From Arthrobacter sp. OV608 (lineage in GTDB: Bacteria; Actinomycetota; Actinomycetes; Actinomycetales; Micrococcaceae), in NCBI GenBank assembly GCA_900110595.1, contig FOEZ01000001.1:186001-250000 (forward strand): a stretch of DNA of 64,000 nucleotides. The letters run 5' to 3'. Of this stretch, positions 36,829 to 44,532 are shown piece after piece (position 1 is the first letter of the stretch; each line of letters opens with the position of its first letter). The notes under the pieces are model-generated. The model was given only the letters and a program-made list of their open reading frames with translations. It did not search any database and was not told the DNA's origin. A program made the position numbers and the translations under genes.

Positions 36829-37608
36829 AGCATCAGTGCAGATCCGGCCAAAAACATCCAGCCGCGCCGTAAGGGGCCCCTTGAGCTTCGCCGCAAGCAG
36901 GCGGCGGTGGAAATGTCCGACCAGCATCTGCTTGATACCAAAGGGCCCGGGCAGTTTGTGCACACCGATCCGTGGCGCGTCATGAGGATCCAAAGCGAGT
37001 TCGTGGAGGGTTTCGGAGCCTTGGCAGACCTCGGCCCGGCCGTGAGCGTCTTTGGATCTGCCCGGACAAAACCCGGCAGCCACTATTACGAGATGGGCGT
37101 GGAGGTGGGCCGGAAGCTGGCCGAAGCCGGTGTCGCCGTTATCACCGGCGGCGGACCTGGTTCGATGGAAGCGGCCAACCGCGGCACCGTTGAAGGCAAC
37201 GGGGTGTCCGTGGGACTGGGCATCGAGCTTCCGTTCGAGCAGGGGCTGAACCAGTGGGTGGACCTTGGCATCAACTTCCGGTACTTTTTCGCACGCAAGA
37301 CCATGTTCGTGAAATATGCCCAGGGATTCATCGTCCTGCCCGGCGGCCTTGGCACCCTGGACGAGCTCTTTGAAGCCATGGTCCTGGTGCAGACGCGCAA
37401 GGTGACCTCGTTCCCCATCGTGCTGCTTGGAGTGGACTTCTGGGGTCCCATGATTGAGTGGATCAAGGGAACCCTGGTGGCAGAAGGCATGGTCTCGGCA
37501 AAGGACCTGGACCTGATCCAGGTGGTGGATGATCCGGCTGAAGCAGTGAACCGCGTACTGGGCGTCGGAGTTACCCCTTCACTGAACGGCGAACAGCGGC
37601 CGGAGTAA
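36826..37608 (+). CDS. LOG family (TIGR00730) Rossmann-fold protein
   Basis: 260-aa LOG/lysine-decarboxylase-like protein. Many relatives are cytokinin riboside 5'-monophosphate phosphoribohydrolases. The diagnostic motifs GGGPGSMEAANRG (108-120), R157-K158 and PGGLGTLDE (172-180) are all intact. The first 50 residues (PRRKGPLELRRKQ) are an extension found in the actinobacterial Rv1205-like group. It heads a run of three plus-strand genes with DivIVA-like and GT-C proteins, as in mycobacteria. Confidence 0.92.
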   Translation: MSISADPAKNIQPRRKGPLELRRKQAAVEMSDQHLLDTKGPGQFVHTDPWRVMRIQSEFVEGFGALADLGPAVSVFGSARTKPGSHYYEMGVEVGRKLAEAGVAVITGGGPGSMEAANRGTVEGNGVSVGLGIELPFEQGLNQWVDLGINFRYFFARKTMFVKYAQGFIVLPGGLGTLDELFEAMVLVQTRKVTSFPIVLLGVDFWGPMIEWIKGTLVAEGMVSAKDLDLIQVVDDPAEAVNRVLGVGVTPSLNGEQRPE

Positions 37609-37639
37609 CCACAGCCGCCAGGTCTGGCACCATGGGGTA

Positions 37640-38152
37640 GTGAGCTTTTTCCTGGTCTTTCTTGCCGTGCTGCTGATCGGCGCCGTCATCTGGACAAGCG
37701 TGGGGGGCCGGGCTGGAAAGCAGGGCGGCCGCCAGCTGCCGTCCGTTCTGGTTGGCGGCCTGGAGGAGCCGCCGGCCAACTTGCCGCCGGTCCTTCTGCC
37801 TGCCAATGCTGCGCCCCAGGACGTGGACAGCGTCCGTTTCTCCCTGGGCCTGCGGGGCTACCGGATGGACCAGGTGGACCAGGTGCTTGACGAACTGCGG
37901 GACCAGTTGGCGGCCAGCCGGAATGAAGTGGAAACGTTGAAGGCCCGGCTGGCGGAGGTAGCCCGACAGGCCCCTGCCGCGGAGCCGGATGCACGGGAGG
38001 CGTTGCCGGGGGAAGCCGGCACGGAAGCATCTGAACCTGGAAACAACAGGCCCGGAACTTCTGGGCCCGGCACTCCTGTTACCGGCCCACGTGAACCCGC
38101 TGCAGGGCAGTCGTCAGCAGGGCAGCCGGCCGCAGGGGAGGGCCAAGCTTGA
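37640..38152 (+). CDS. membrane-anchored DivIVA-domain protein
   Basis: 170-aa protein starting at GTG. A membrane segment (about 2-19) is followed by a Pro-rich linker and a short DivIVA-like motif (VRFSLGLRGYRMDQVDQVLD, about 65-84) with coiled-coil continuation to about 107. The last 60 residues are a disordered Pro/Gly/Ala/Glu tail. DivIVA-type domains mark cell poles and septa in actinobacteria; a single short copy suggests an accessory protein, as with mycobacterial Rv1209. Its TGA overlaps the downstream TTG start by 3 nt. Confidence 0.82.
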   Translation: MSFFLVFLAVLLIGAVIWTSVGGRAGKQGGRQLPSVLVGGLEEPPANLPPVLLPANAAPQDVDSVRFSLGLRGYRMDQVDQVLDELRDQLAASRNEVETLKARLAEVARQAPAAEPDAREALPGEAGTEASEPGNNRPGTSGPGTPVTGPREPAAGQSSAGQPAAGEGQA

Positions 38153-39396
38153 GTACTGCCACCGGCCGCCGAACGGGACTGTCGGCGTCGGTCCACTCAT
38201 TAGCGCTCCGCTACCGCGCGGCCGTCCGGGGCTGGCCCTGGTGGCTGCAGGTCACCACCATCTATGTCATGGCCCGGCTCGTCAGTGCGGGCATCTTTAT
38301 GGCAGCGGCCCTGCATCAGGGACCCAACCCCTGGTTCGCGCCGAAACCTGACTACTGGAATTTCATCAACATCTGGGACGCCCGGTGGTACGTCAGGGTC
38401 ATCGAGGGCGGCTACCCCGCCACCCTTCCCGTGGACGCCGCAGGCAACGTCCAGGAGAACACCTGGGCGTTTTATCCGCTGTACCCGTCCCTGGCCGGCG
38501 GGCTGGGCAGCCTCACGGGGTTGAGCCCCGCCGCCTCGCTGACCGTTATCGCGATGCTGTCCGGCCTGGGCGCTGCGCTGGTGGTCTACATGCTGTTCCG
38601 GCATCTGGCGTCCCACGGGACGTCATTGTGGGGGGTGGCCTTCTTCGCCACGTTCCCTGTGTCAGCCGTGCTCCAGGTCCCCTACGGCGAGCCGCTCTCG
38701 CTGCTGCTGCTGGCCGGTGCTCTGCTGCTGGTGATCCGGCGGGAGTACCTGTGGGCCATCCCGGTGGTGGTCCTTCTGTGCCTTTCCCGCCCGGTGGGAG
38801 TTCCTTTCGCGGCGGCGCTGGGCATCCTGTTGATCTTCCGCCTTGTCCAGCGCCTTCGGCGCAGTGAAACGGCAGGGCATACAACGCCGGACCTCGTGGC
38901 CCTCACCACGCTGACGGCGGTAGCGGGCGCCTCGGCGCTGGCCTGGCCCGCCGCGGCCTGGGCTGCCACCGGGGACATCCAGGCCTATACCAAGACCGAA
39001 ACCGTGTGGCGGGGCCACGACCTGGTTCCTTTCAAGCCCTGGTTCGATACCGGAGTGGACCTCTTCGGTCCCGTGCTGGGCATCCTGGCGCCGTTCGTTT
39101 TTGTTGCCCTCTTCGCCGCCATGCTGTACCTGCCCCCGGTGGTCCGTCTCGGCGTCGAACTCCGGCTGTGGTGCGCCTGCTACATGGGGTACCTGGTCAT
39201 GTTCCTCCACCCGCAGACCAGTACTTTCCGGATGCTGCTTCCGCTTTTTCCGTTGGCGCTGGGGGCCGCGTTGCTGTCCCGGTCCAAGGCTTACCGGGGG
39301 ACCGTTGTGGTGATGTTCCTGCTGCTGCAGATCGTGTGGATCGTGTGGCTGTGGGCTTGGGCCCAACTGCCGGGCGGAGGCGATTATCCGCCGTAG
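38149..39396 (+). CDS. multi-spanning GT-C (PIG-V-like) mannosyltransferase family protein
   Basis: 415-aa polytopic membrane protein with about 9-11 hydrophobic helices. The loop after the first helix holds WDARWY (76-81), the conserved acidic GT-C/PIG-V site, then VRVIEGGYP and ENTWAFYPLYPSL. Such proteins use polyprenyl-phosphate sugars, here possibly for cell-envelope mannosylation. The start is a rare TTG overlapping the upstream stop codon (TTGA), so expression is coupled to the DivIVA-domain gene. Exact acceptor unknown. Confidence 0.85.
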   Translation: MSTATGRRTGLSASVHSLALRYRAAVRGWPWWLQVTTIYVMARLVSAGIFMAAALHQGPNPWFAPKPDYWNFINIWDARWYVRVIEGGYPATLPVDAAGNVQENTWAFYPLYPSLAGGLGSLTGLSPAASLTVIAMLSGLGAALVVYMLFRHLASHGTSLWGVAFFATFPVSAVLQVPYGEPLSLLLLAGALLLVIRREYLWAIPVVVLLCLSRPVGVPFAAALGILLIFRLVQRLRRSETAGHTTPDLVALTTLTAVAGASALAWPAAAWAATGDIQAYTKTETVWRGHDLVPFKPWFDTGVDLFGPVLGILAPFVFVALFAAMLYLPPVVRLGVELRLWCACYMGYLVMFLHPQTSTFRMLLPLFPLALGAALLSRSKAYRGTVVVMFLLLQIVWIVWLWAWAQLPGGGDYPP

Positions 39397-39630
39397 GATT
39401 TTCGACTTTTTTGCAGGTCAGGGTGCAAATTGCGCCCTGCCGGAAATGTCCATCGATTAGCTACGCGCGGGTAATTCCGCGATAATGGTAGGTAAGCAAG
39501 GACAAAAAGCATTTCAGAATACGCGCGGCCCTGGCGGTGTCCACCCACTCCGTCATGGCAGCTTGATCTACATGCGGACACAGCCCGCCCGGGCTGATCA
39601 GTCCTGGGACTAAATGGAGGGGAATTCCTC
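39397..39630 (+). other. gap upstream of the DUF3117 gene
   Basis: This 234-nt gap holds an imperfect hairpin CAGGGTGC/GCGCCCTG (about 39417-39438) without a T-run and a -10-like GATAAT at 39481-39486. No additional ORF is supported. Confidence 0.35.
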
Positions 39631-39798
39631 ATGGCGGCTATGAAACCACGCACCGGCGACGGCCCAATGGAAGTCACCAAGGAGGGCCGCAGCCTGATCA
39701 TGCGCGTCCCGCTCGAAGGCGGCGGGCGCCTGGTGGTCGAACTGAATGCTGCCGAAGCGGCCAACCTTAGGGAATGCCTGGTCGGCGTCACCGAATAA
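39631..39798 (+). CDS. DUF3117 small protein
   Basis: 55-aa protein beginning MAAMKPRTGDGPMEVTKEGR and continuing SLIMRVPLEGGGRLVVELNA, the DUF3117 family of small actinobacterial proteins (M. tuberculosis Rv1211). It is predicted to be soluble and beta-rich with a short C-terminal helix (AEAANLRECLVGV). TGGAGGGG lies 8 nt before the ATG; a second in-frame ATG at codon 4 exists. A very strong terminator follows at once. Function unknown; near-invariance across actinobacteria suggests a core role. Confidence 0.88.
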   Translation: MAAMKPRTGDGPMEVTKEGRSLIMRVPLEGGGRLVVELNAAEAANLRECLVGVTE

Positions 39799-39805
39799 TC
39801 ATGCG

Positions 39806-39852
39806 GACAGGATCCGCAGCCTCGAAAGGCTGCGGATCCTGTCTTATTTTTT
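39806..39852 (+). terminator. rho-independent terminator of the DUF3117 gene
   Basis: A perfect 16-bp stem (39806-39821 with 39828-39843), TCGAAA loop, then TTATTTTTTG. The far end abuts the stop codon of the convergent methyltransferase. Confidence 0.95.
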
Positions 39853-40476
39853 GACCGCTACGAGCAGGCCGTCGCCGGTGGGAAGCATGGCTGAAGCCAG
39901 CCGGTCGTCGTCGCGGATGCTTTTGCCCACCTGCCGCAGGACCACCGTGGTTGCTTCGCGGCCGGCAGGGTTGGCCACCTTGTCCTTGTCCAGGGCGTCG
40001 TTGATGACCAGCAGCCCGGCAGGCTTCAGGAGCCGGACGGCCTGCTCCACGTAGCCGGGCAGACCGGGTTTGTCTGCGTCGATGAAAACGAGGTCGTACG
40101 CGCTGTCAGTGAGCCGCGGCAGCACGTCGCCTGCGCGCCCGGAGATGGTGCGCGTCCGGTTGGCCGGGCTGCCTGCCTCGGAAAAGGCTTCGCGGGCGGC
40201 CTTTAGGTGTTCGACGTCAACATCGATGGTGGTCAGGACAGCCTGCGGACCGAGGCCCCGGAGCAGGCAGACGCCCGAAACCCCGGCTCCGGTTCCGATT
40301 TCGACGGCGGTCTGGGCTTTGGAGGCCGCTGCCAGTACGGTGAGGACGGCTCCCACGCCGGGCCCGATGGGGGTCACACCGAGTTCGAAGGAGCGCTCCC
40401 GGGCCCGAAGCATGACCTCATCCTCAGCGGGCAGATCTTCTGCATAGGACCAGCTGGTGGACTTGTCGGCGCTCAT
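39844..40476 (-). CDS. O-methyltransferase (class I SAM-dependent, Rv1220c-like)
   Basis: 210-aa methyltransferase of the Methyltransf_3 (catechol/caffeoyl-CoA type) family. SAM-binding motif I EIGTGAGVSG is at 59-68, DVDVEHLKAAREAF forms motif II, and DLVFIDADKPGLPGYV is the metal-binding post-motif. ATG 40476 is chosen because MSADKSTSWSYAED begins the family-like region; upstream codons are proline/arginine-rich. Divergent from sigE, as in mycobacteria. Substrate unknown. Confidence 0.9.
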   Translation of the reverse strand: MSADKSTSWSYAEDLPAEDEVMLRARERSFELGVTPIGPGVGAVLTVLAAASKAQTAVEIGTGAGVSGVCLLRGLGPQAVLTTIDVDVEHLKAAREAFSEAGSPANRTRTISGRAGDVLPRLTDSAYDLVFIDADKPGLPGYVEQAVRLLKPAGLLVINDALDKDKVANPAGREATTVVLRQVGKSIRDDDRLASAMLPTGDGLLVAVKK

Positions 40477-40706
40477 GGATGTTCGCTTTCTGGGCGGCAG
40501 GGGGGAGTATCCTCTACAGCCTACTGTGTCCGGTGCCGGCAACCGGGAAGGCGGGCTGTTGCGCCTACGGCTGAAGTTTTCCGGCAGTCAGGAAATTCCC
40601 AGCGAAGTTTGAAATGATTATTATCCGCTCATCCATAGGGTGGTCGGCGCCGAATCAGAGATGTCAACAGTATCCGGGCGTTAGCATTCCACGAGGGGAG
40701 TGGACG

Positions 40707-41321
40707 ATGTCATCATCAGTTGTGGCACCTGTCCCTGCAGCACATCATGCCGAGGCTGAGTGGGTCCGTCCCACTTGGGAGGAAGTGGTGACCAACCACT
40801 CCGCCAAGGTGTACCGGCTGGCCTACCGCCTGACCGGAAACAAGTTCGACGCCGAAGACCTCACCCAGGAGGTTTTTGTCCGCGTCTTCCGCTCGCTGGA
40901 GAACTTCAAGCCCGGAACCCTGGACGGCTGGCTGCACCGCATCACCACCAACCTCTTCCTGGACCAGGCGCGCCGGAAAACCCGGATCCGCTTCGATGCC
41001 CTGGCCGAGGACGCCGAGTCGAGGATCGCCGGGCGTGAGCCCGGCCCGGAACAGAGCTTTGAGCTGAACAACCTCGACCTCGACGTCCAGGCGGCCCTTG
41101 AGGAACTTCCGCCGGACTTCCGTGCCGCCGTGGTGCTCTGCGACCTTGAAGGCTTGTCTTATGACGAGGTAGCGGAAGCCCTGGGCGTCAAGCTCGGTAC
41201 AGTCCGCTCGCGGATCCACCGCGGCAGGACCATGCTCCGCGAGAAGCTCGCCCACCGCGATCCCCGTCCGCAGCAGTCCCGGCCCAAGCTGTCGCTGCCG
41301 CGCATCGCCGGCATCATCTGA
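40707..41321 (+). CDS. sigE: ECF RNA polymerase sigma factor SigE
   Basis: 204-aa ECF sigma factor. Region 2 spans about 30-95 ([37 protein letters not shown]) and region 4 about 125-180 ([40 protein letters not shown]). In mycobacteria SigE controls envelope-stress and surface-damage responses. ATG 40707 follows a GAGGGGAG site; the in-frame ATG at 40614 lacks one and adds non-family residues. The adjacent anti-sigma gene starts 8 nt after the stop. The 230-nt upstream region is long enough for several promoters, but I could not pick a convincing ECF-type motif. Confidence 0.95.
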   Translation: MSSSVVAPVPAAHHAEAEWVRPTWEEVVTNHSAKVYRLAYRLTGNKFDAEDLTQEVFVRVFRSLENFKPGTLDGWLHRITTNLFLDQARRKTRIRFDALAEDAESRIAGREPGPEQSFELNNLDLDVQAALEELPPDFRAAVVLCDLEGLSYDEVAEALGVKLGTVRSRIHRGRTMLREKLAHRDPRPQQSRPKLSLPRIAGII

Positions 41322-41328
41322 ACGGCGC

Positions 41329-42192
41329 ATGAGGCCCCAGTTTCCGCTCGGCCGCAGGCATCAGCGCACCGCCAGCCACATCCAGTCATGCCACGAATGC
41401 GCCTCCGTCCTGCGCCGGGAACGCCAGTACCTGGAGCGGCTGCGGGAAGCCCCCATACCGCCGGCCAGCGATGACCTGACCGCCCGGCTCCTGGCAAGGA
41501 CCCAGGAGTTGGCGGCGCAGCCCCCGCTTCCCCACACTCACCGCCAGGCCCCCCGGGCAGCCGTCCGTATCCTGGCGATGTCTGCCGGCGGAACAGTGGC
41601 GGCGGCCGGCGTCCTCGCGGCCGGTGCCTTTGCCGTCGCCGGTGACCCTGCCGGCCCCGGTGGAACGGTGGCGGCCGCCACTCTCGCCCACGTGTCCTCG
41701 CAGACACCGGCCGATGGCAGGCCATTGAGCCCTGAGCGGCTGTCCGCCCTGCGGACCGAGGGCTGGGTATGCCCGGACCTTGAGGCAATGGGATTCCACC
41801 TTGAGTCAGCTAAGGCAATGGTGCTGGAGGGCGGGCCCGCCGTCGAGCTGAAGCTTTCCGACGGGACGCACTATGCAACGATCACTGAACGCCATAGGGC
41901 AGGGCCGGAAACTGATCCGGCGGCTGAGGGGGACGTGGAGCCGCTGCAGGTCCTCGCGTCCTCGCCCTGGTCGGCGACCTACCGTGCTCCGGGACGGACG
42001 TTCACCTACCAGTCCAACCTGCCGGCCGAGCAAGCCGACGATGCCGTCCCCATCCTGCAGCAGCTGAGTGAGCGCGCGGCCGAAGGTGTTTTTGCCGAAG
42101 CCGTGGACCGGACGCCGTCGCAGGGCGGGGAGTCCGTGGCAACCCGGCTGCAGCGCGGATTGAACAAGATCGTGGCCCTTTTTATCCCGTAG
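41329..42192 (+). CDS. rseA: zinc-finger anti-sigma factor (RseA-like), membrane-anchored
   Basis: 287-aa partner of SigE. A ZAS-type motif H17-x3-C21-x2-C24 (HIQSCHEC) sits in a short N-terminal cytoplasmic domain, then a Pro/His-rich linker and a single membrane segment (about 82-105). A large extracytoplasmic domain (about 120-287) contains EGWVCPDLEAMGFHLESAKA and GHxxG-free beta-rich segments; it could sense the signal. The N-terminus before the motif is shorter than in classical RseA, so binding may rely on the helix after the CxxC. Spacing of 7 nt to sigE implies co-expression. Confidence 0.85.
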   Translation: MRPQFPLGRRHQRTASHIQSCHECASVLRRERQYLERLREAPIPPASDDLTARLLARTQELAAQPPLPHTHRQAPRAAVRILAMSAGGTVAAAGVLAAGAFAVAGDPAGPGGTVAAATLAHVSSQTPADGRPLSPERLSALRTEGWVCPDLEAMGFHLESAKAMVLEGGPAVELKLSDGTHYATITERHRAGPETDPAAEGDVEPLQVLASSPWSATYRAPGRTFTYQSNLPAEQADDAVPILQQLSERAAEGVFAEAVDRTPSQGGESVATRLQRGLNKIVALFIP

Positions 42193-42248
42193 TGGGGACG
42201 GATTCCGCCGGCTATGGACGGGAATCGTCACTGGCAGCCCGGAGAGGG

Positions 42249-42264
42249 TAATCTTCCTAAAGTG
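42249..42264 (+). promoter_or_regulatory. leaderless promoter of tatB
   Basis: TAATCT (42249-42254), 7 nt, then GTG 42262. GGAGAGGG at 42241-42248 is too far upstream to serve this start. Confidence 0.45.
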
Positions 42265-42675
42265 TTTGGAATCAACGGCCCGGAGTTCTTCCTTCTGCTG
42301 ATCATTGGCGTCCTCGTGATCGGCCCCCAGCGGCTGCCCGAATACACGCAGAAACTGGCCAACCTGGTCAAGGAAGTGCGCCGGATGGCCTCGGGTGCGC
42401 GCGAACAGATCAAGGAAGAAGTGGGGATCGACATCGACGATGTCGACTGGAAGAAGTACGATCCCCGCCAGTACGACCCCCGGCGCATCATCAAGGAAGC
42501 GCTGCTCGACGACGACACCAAGCCCGTCAGCGCCGGTGCGCCCGCAGCCGTTGCCGCAGTCTCGGGTGCCGCTGCTGTCGCCGCAGCTGACACTGCCGCT
42601 CCCCAGCGGCCCGAGCGGGTGCTGCAGACGCTGCCGCCCGGCGAGGCCGCACCGTACGATACGGAAGCCACCTAG
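42262..42675 (+). CDS. tatB: twin-arginine translocase subunit TatB
   Basis: 137-aa TatB, which receives folded Tat precursors with TatC. The short membrane helix (about 6-20, PEFFLLLIIGVLVIGPQRLP) is followed by an amphipathic helix (EYTQKLANLVKEVRRMASGA) and an acidic/Ala-rich C-terminus; the GP-x-LP hinge is diagnostic. GTG 42262 gives the typical M-FGINGPEFF start and fits a -10 box 7 nt upstream. In mycobacteria htrA lies between rseA and tatB; here only 69 nt separate them. Confidence 0.93.
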   Translation: MFGINGPEFFLLLIIGVLVIGPQRLPEYTQKLANLVKEVRRMASGAREQIKEEVGIDIDDVDWKKYDPRQYDPRRIIKEALLDDDTKPVSAGAPAAVAAVSGAAAVAAADTAAPQRPERVLQTLPPGEAAPYDTEAT

Positions 42676-42693
42676 CCAACCTTCCGGGGAAGG

Positions 42694-43833
42694 TCAGCGC
42701 GGCTGCAGCCCCAGCTTCATTCCCGCCAGGCCGCGCGGCCTGGCAGCGAGCCGGCCGGCAATCGCCAAAAGCGCCTCAGCGGCGGGCGTCTCTGCCTGGC
42801 CCAGGACGATCGGCAACCCGGTGTCGCCGCCCTCCCGCAGCTTGATATCCAGCGGGATTTGTCCGAGCAGCGGAACGTCCTCGCCCACGGTGGCCGTCAG
42901 CCTCTCAGCAAGCACCGTCCCGCCGCCGCTTCCGAATAAATCCATCCGGCCGCCGTCGGGCATTTCCAGGTATGACATGTTCTCGATAACGCCCGCCACC
43001 TTCTGCCCGGTCTGGGTGGCGATGGCGCCGGCACGCTCGGCGACGTCCGCGGCAGCTGCCTGCGGTGTAGTGACCACCAGGATCTCCGCCTTCGGCAGCA
43101 GCTGGGCCACGGAGATGGCAATGTCTCCGGTGCCGGGCGGCAGGTCCAGGAACAGGGCGTCCAGGTCGCCGAAGTACACGTCGGTCAGGAACTGCTCCAG
43201 GGCGCGGTGCAGCATGGGACCCCGCCAGGCCACCGGCTGGTTGCCGCTGACGAACATCCCGATGGAAATGACCTTCACGCCGTAGGCAACGGGCGGAAGG
43301 ATCATGTCGTCCACCCGGGTGGGCGCCTGGGTGATCCCCATCAGCGCGGGAACAGAGAAACCGTAGACGTCTGCGTCAACGATGCCTACCCGCAGCCCCT
43401 GGGCGGCCAGCGCGCAGGCCAGGTTGACGGTCACCGAGGACTTTCCCACGCCTCCCTTGCCGCTGGCCACGGCGTAGACCTTGGTCAGGGAATCGGGCTG
43501 GTTGAACGGGATGCCGCGCTGGCCTGCAGCCCCGCGGAGCAGCTCCTTGAGGGCGTCACGCTGTTCCTGGGTCATCACTTTGAGGTCCACGCCGACGGCC
43601 GTCACTCCGGGGACTGCCTGCAGCGCCTTGGTGGCGTCTGAGGTGATGGTGTCCCGCAGCGGGCACCCCGCGATGGTGAGCAGGACGGCGAGGGTGACCC
43701 GGCCGTCGTCGGCAATTTCCACTGATTCCACCATGCCAAGCTCGGTGATGGGACGGCGAAGCTCCGGATCGATGACTGTGGCCAGGGCGGCGTTGACAGC
43801 CTCCTGGGAGGGGCTCGCGGTAGGTGCGCTCAA
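42694..43833 (-). CDS. mrp: Mrp/NBP35-family P-loop ATPase (iron-sulfur carrier type)
   Basis: 379-aa protein with an N-terminal MIP18/DUF59 domain (1-95) and a deviant Walker A GKGGVGKSS at 125-133. PVAWRGPMLHRALEQFLTDV and LDLPPGTGDIAISVAQLLPK are typical of ApbC/Mrp, which carry Fe-S clusters to apoproteins. The region that usually carries CPxC after ENMS reads ENMSYLEMPDGGRMDLFG, so the metal-ligand cysteines are missing. TTG start with AGGA 7 nt upstream, directly after the DUF1003 stop. Last in a three-gene minus-strand operon. Confidence 0.92.
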   Translation of the reverse strand: MSAPTASPSQEAVNAALATVIDPELRRPITELGMVESVEIADDGRVTLAVLLTIAGCPLRDTITSDATKALQAVPGVTAVGVDLKVMTQEQRDALKELLRGAAGQRGIPFNQPDSLTKVYAVASGKGGVGKSSVTVNLACALAAQGLRVGIVDADVYGFSVPALMGITQAPTRVDDMILPPVAYGVKVISIGMFVSGNQPVAWRGPMLHRALEQFLTDVYFGDLDALFLDLPPGTGDIAISVAQLLPKAEILVVTTPQAAAADVAERAGAIATQTGQKVAGVIENMSYLEMPDGGRMDLFGSGGGTVLAERLTATVGEDVPLLGQIPLDIKLREGGDTGLPIVLGQAETPAAEALLAIAGRLAARPRGLAGMKLGLQPR

Positions 43834-44532
43834 TTAACGTTCCTGGGTTGAATGGCCCGGTTTGACCCGGGGAATCTGCTGGGTGCGCGGGTTCCGCTGC
43901 CGCTCACGCTGTTCCTTGAGCTTTTCCCGGACCTTGTCCCGTGGAGACTCGTGCTGCCCCTGGCCGGTTGAATCGTGGGTGCGGAGCTCTTCCTGGGCTT
44001 CCAGCATGTCTTCCAGGAGCGAGCGCAGTTCGGCGCGGACGTAGTCGCGGGTTGCCACCTCACGCAGGGCGATGCGCAGCGAGGCCAGTTCGCGGGTCAG
44101 GTACTCGGTGTCGGACAGGTTGCGTTCGGCGCGCTGGCGGTCCTGCTGCAGCGAGACGCGGTCACGGTCGTCCTGGCGGTTTTGCGCGAGCAGCAGCAGC
44201 GGCGCAGCGTAGGACGCCTGCAGGGACAGCATCAGGGTCAGCAGCGTAAAACCGAGGTCTCGGGAGTCGAACTGCCATTCCAGCGGCGCCCAGGTATTCC
44301 AGGCAAGCCAGATGACCACAAACACTGTCATGTAGACCAGGAACTGCGGCGTGCCCATAAACCGGGCAAAACCTTCAGTGGCGTGCCCAAACGCGTCCGG
44401 GTCCGGGGAGAATTTGGGCAGGATCCGCTGGCGGCCGCTCAGCGGTGTATCGAGGCTCCCTGCGGGCACCGCCTTCGGTGAGGGCCTCTGGCCGGGGTTC
44501 TTTGGAACGCTGTTGTCAGCCAATACGGCCAC
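43834..44532 (-). CDS. DUF1003 membrane protein
   Basis: 232-aa protein with two membrane helices (about 63-80 and 94-116) and the DUF1003 motif YAAPLLLLAQNRQDDRDR at the end of the second. The long cytoplasmic C-terminus (about 120-232) is a charged coiled coil, then a Gln/Arg-rich tail. GTG start lies inside the end of the MgtE-like gene (17-nt overlap). Its function is unknown; the consistent pairing with a soluble MgtE-like protein (as in Rv1231c/Rv1232c) suggests it may be the membrane partner. Confidence 0.87.
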   Translation of the reverse strand: MAVLADNSVPKNPGQRPSPKAVPAGSLDTPLSGRQRILPKFSPDPDAFGHATEGFARFMGTPQFLVYMTVFVVIWLAWNTWAPLEWQFDSRDLGFTLLTLMLSLQASYAAPLLLLAQNRQDDRDRVSLQQDRQRAERNLSDTEYLTRELASLRIALREVATRDYVRAELRSLLEDMLEAQEELRTHDSTGQGQHESPRDKVREKLKEQRERQRNPRTQQIPRVKPGHSTQER

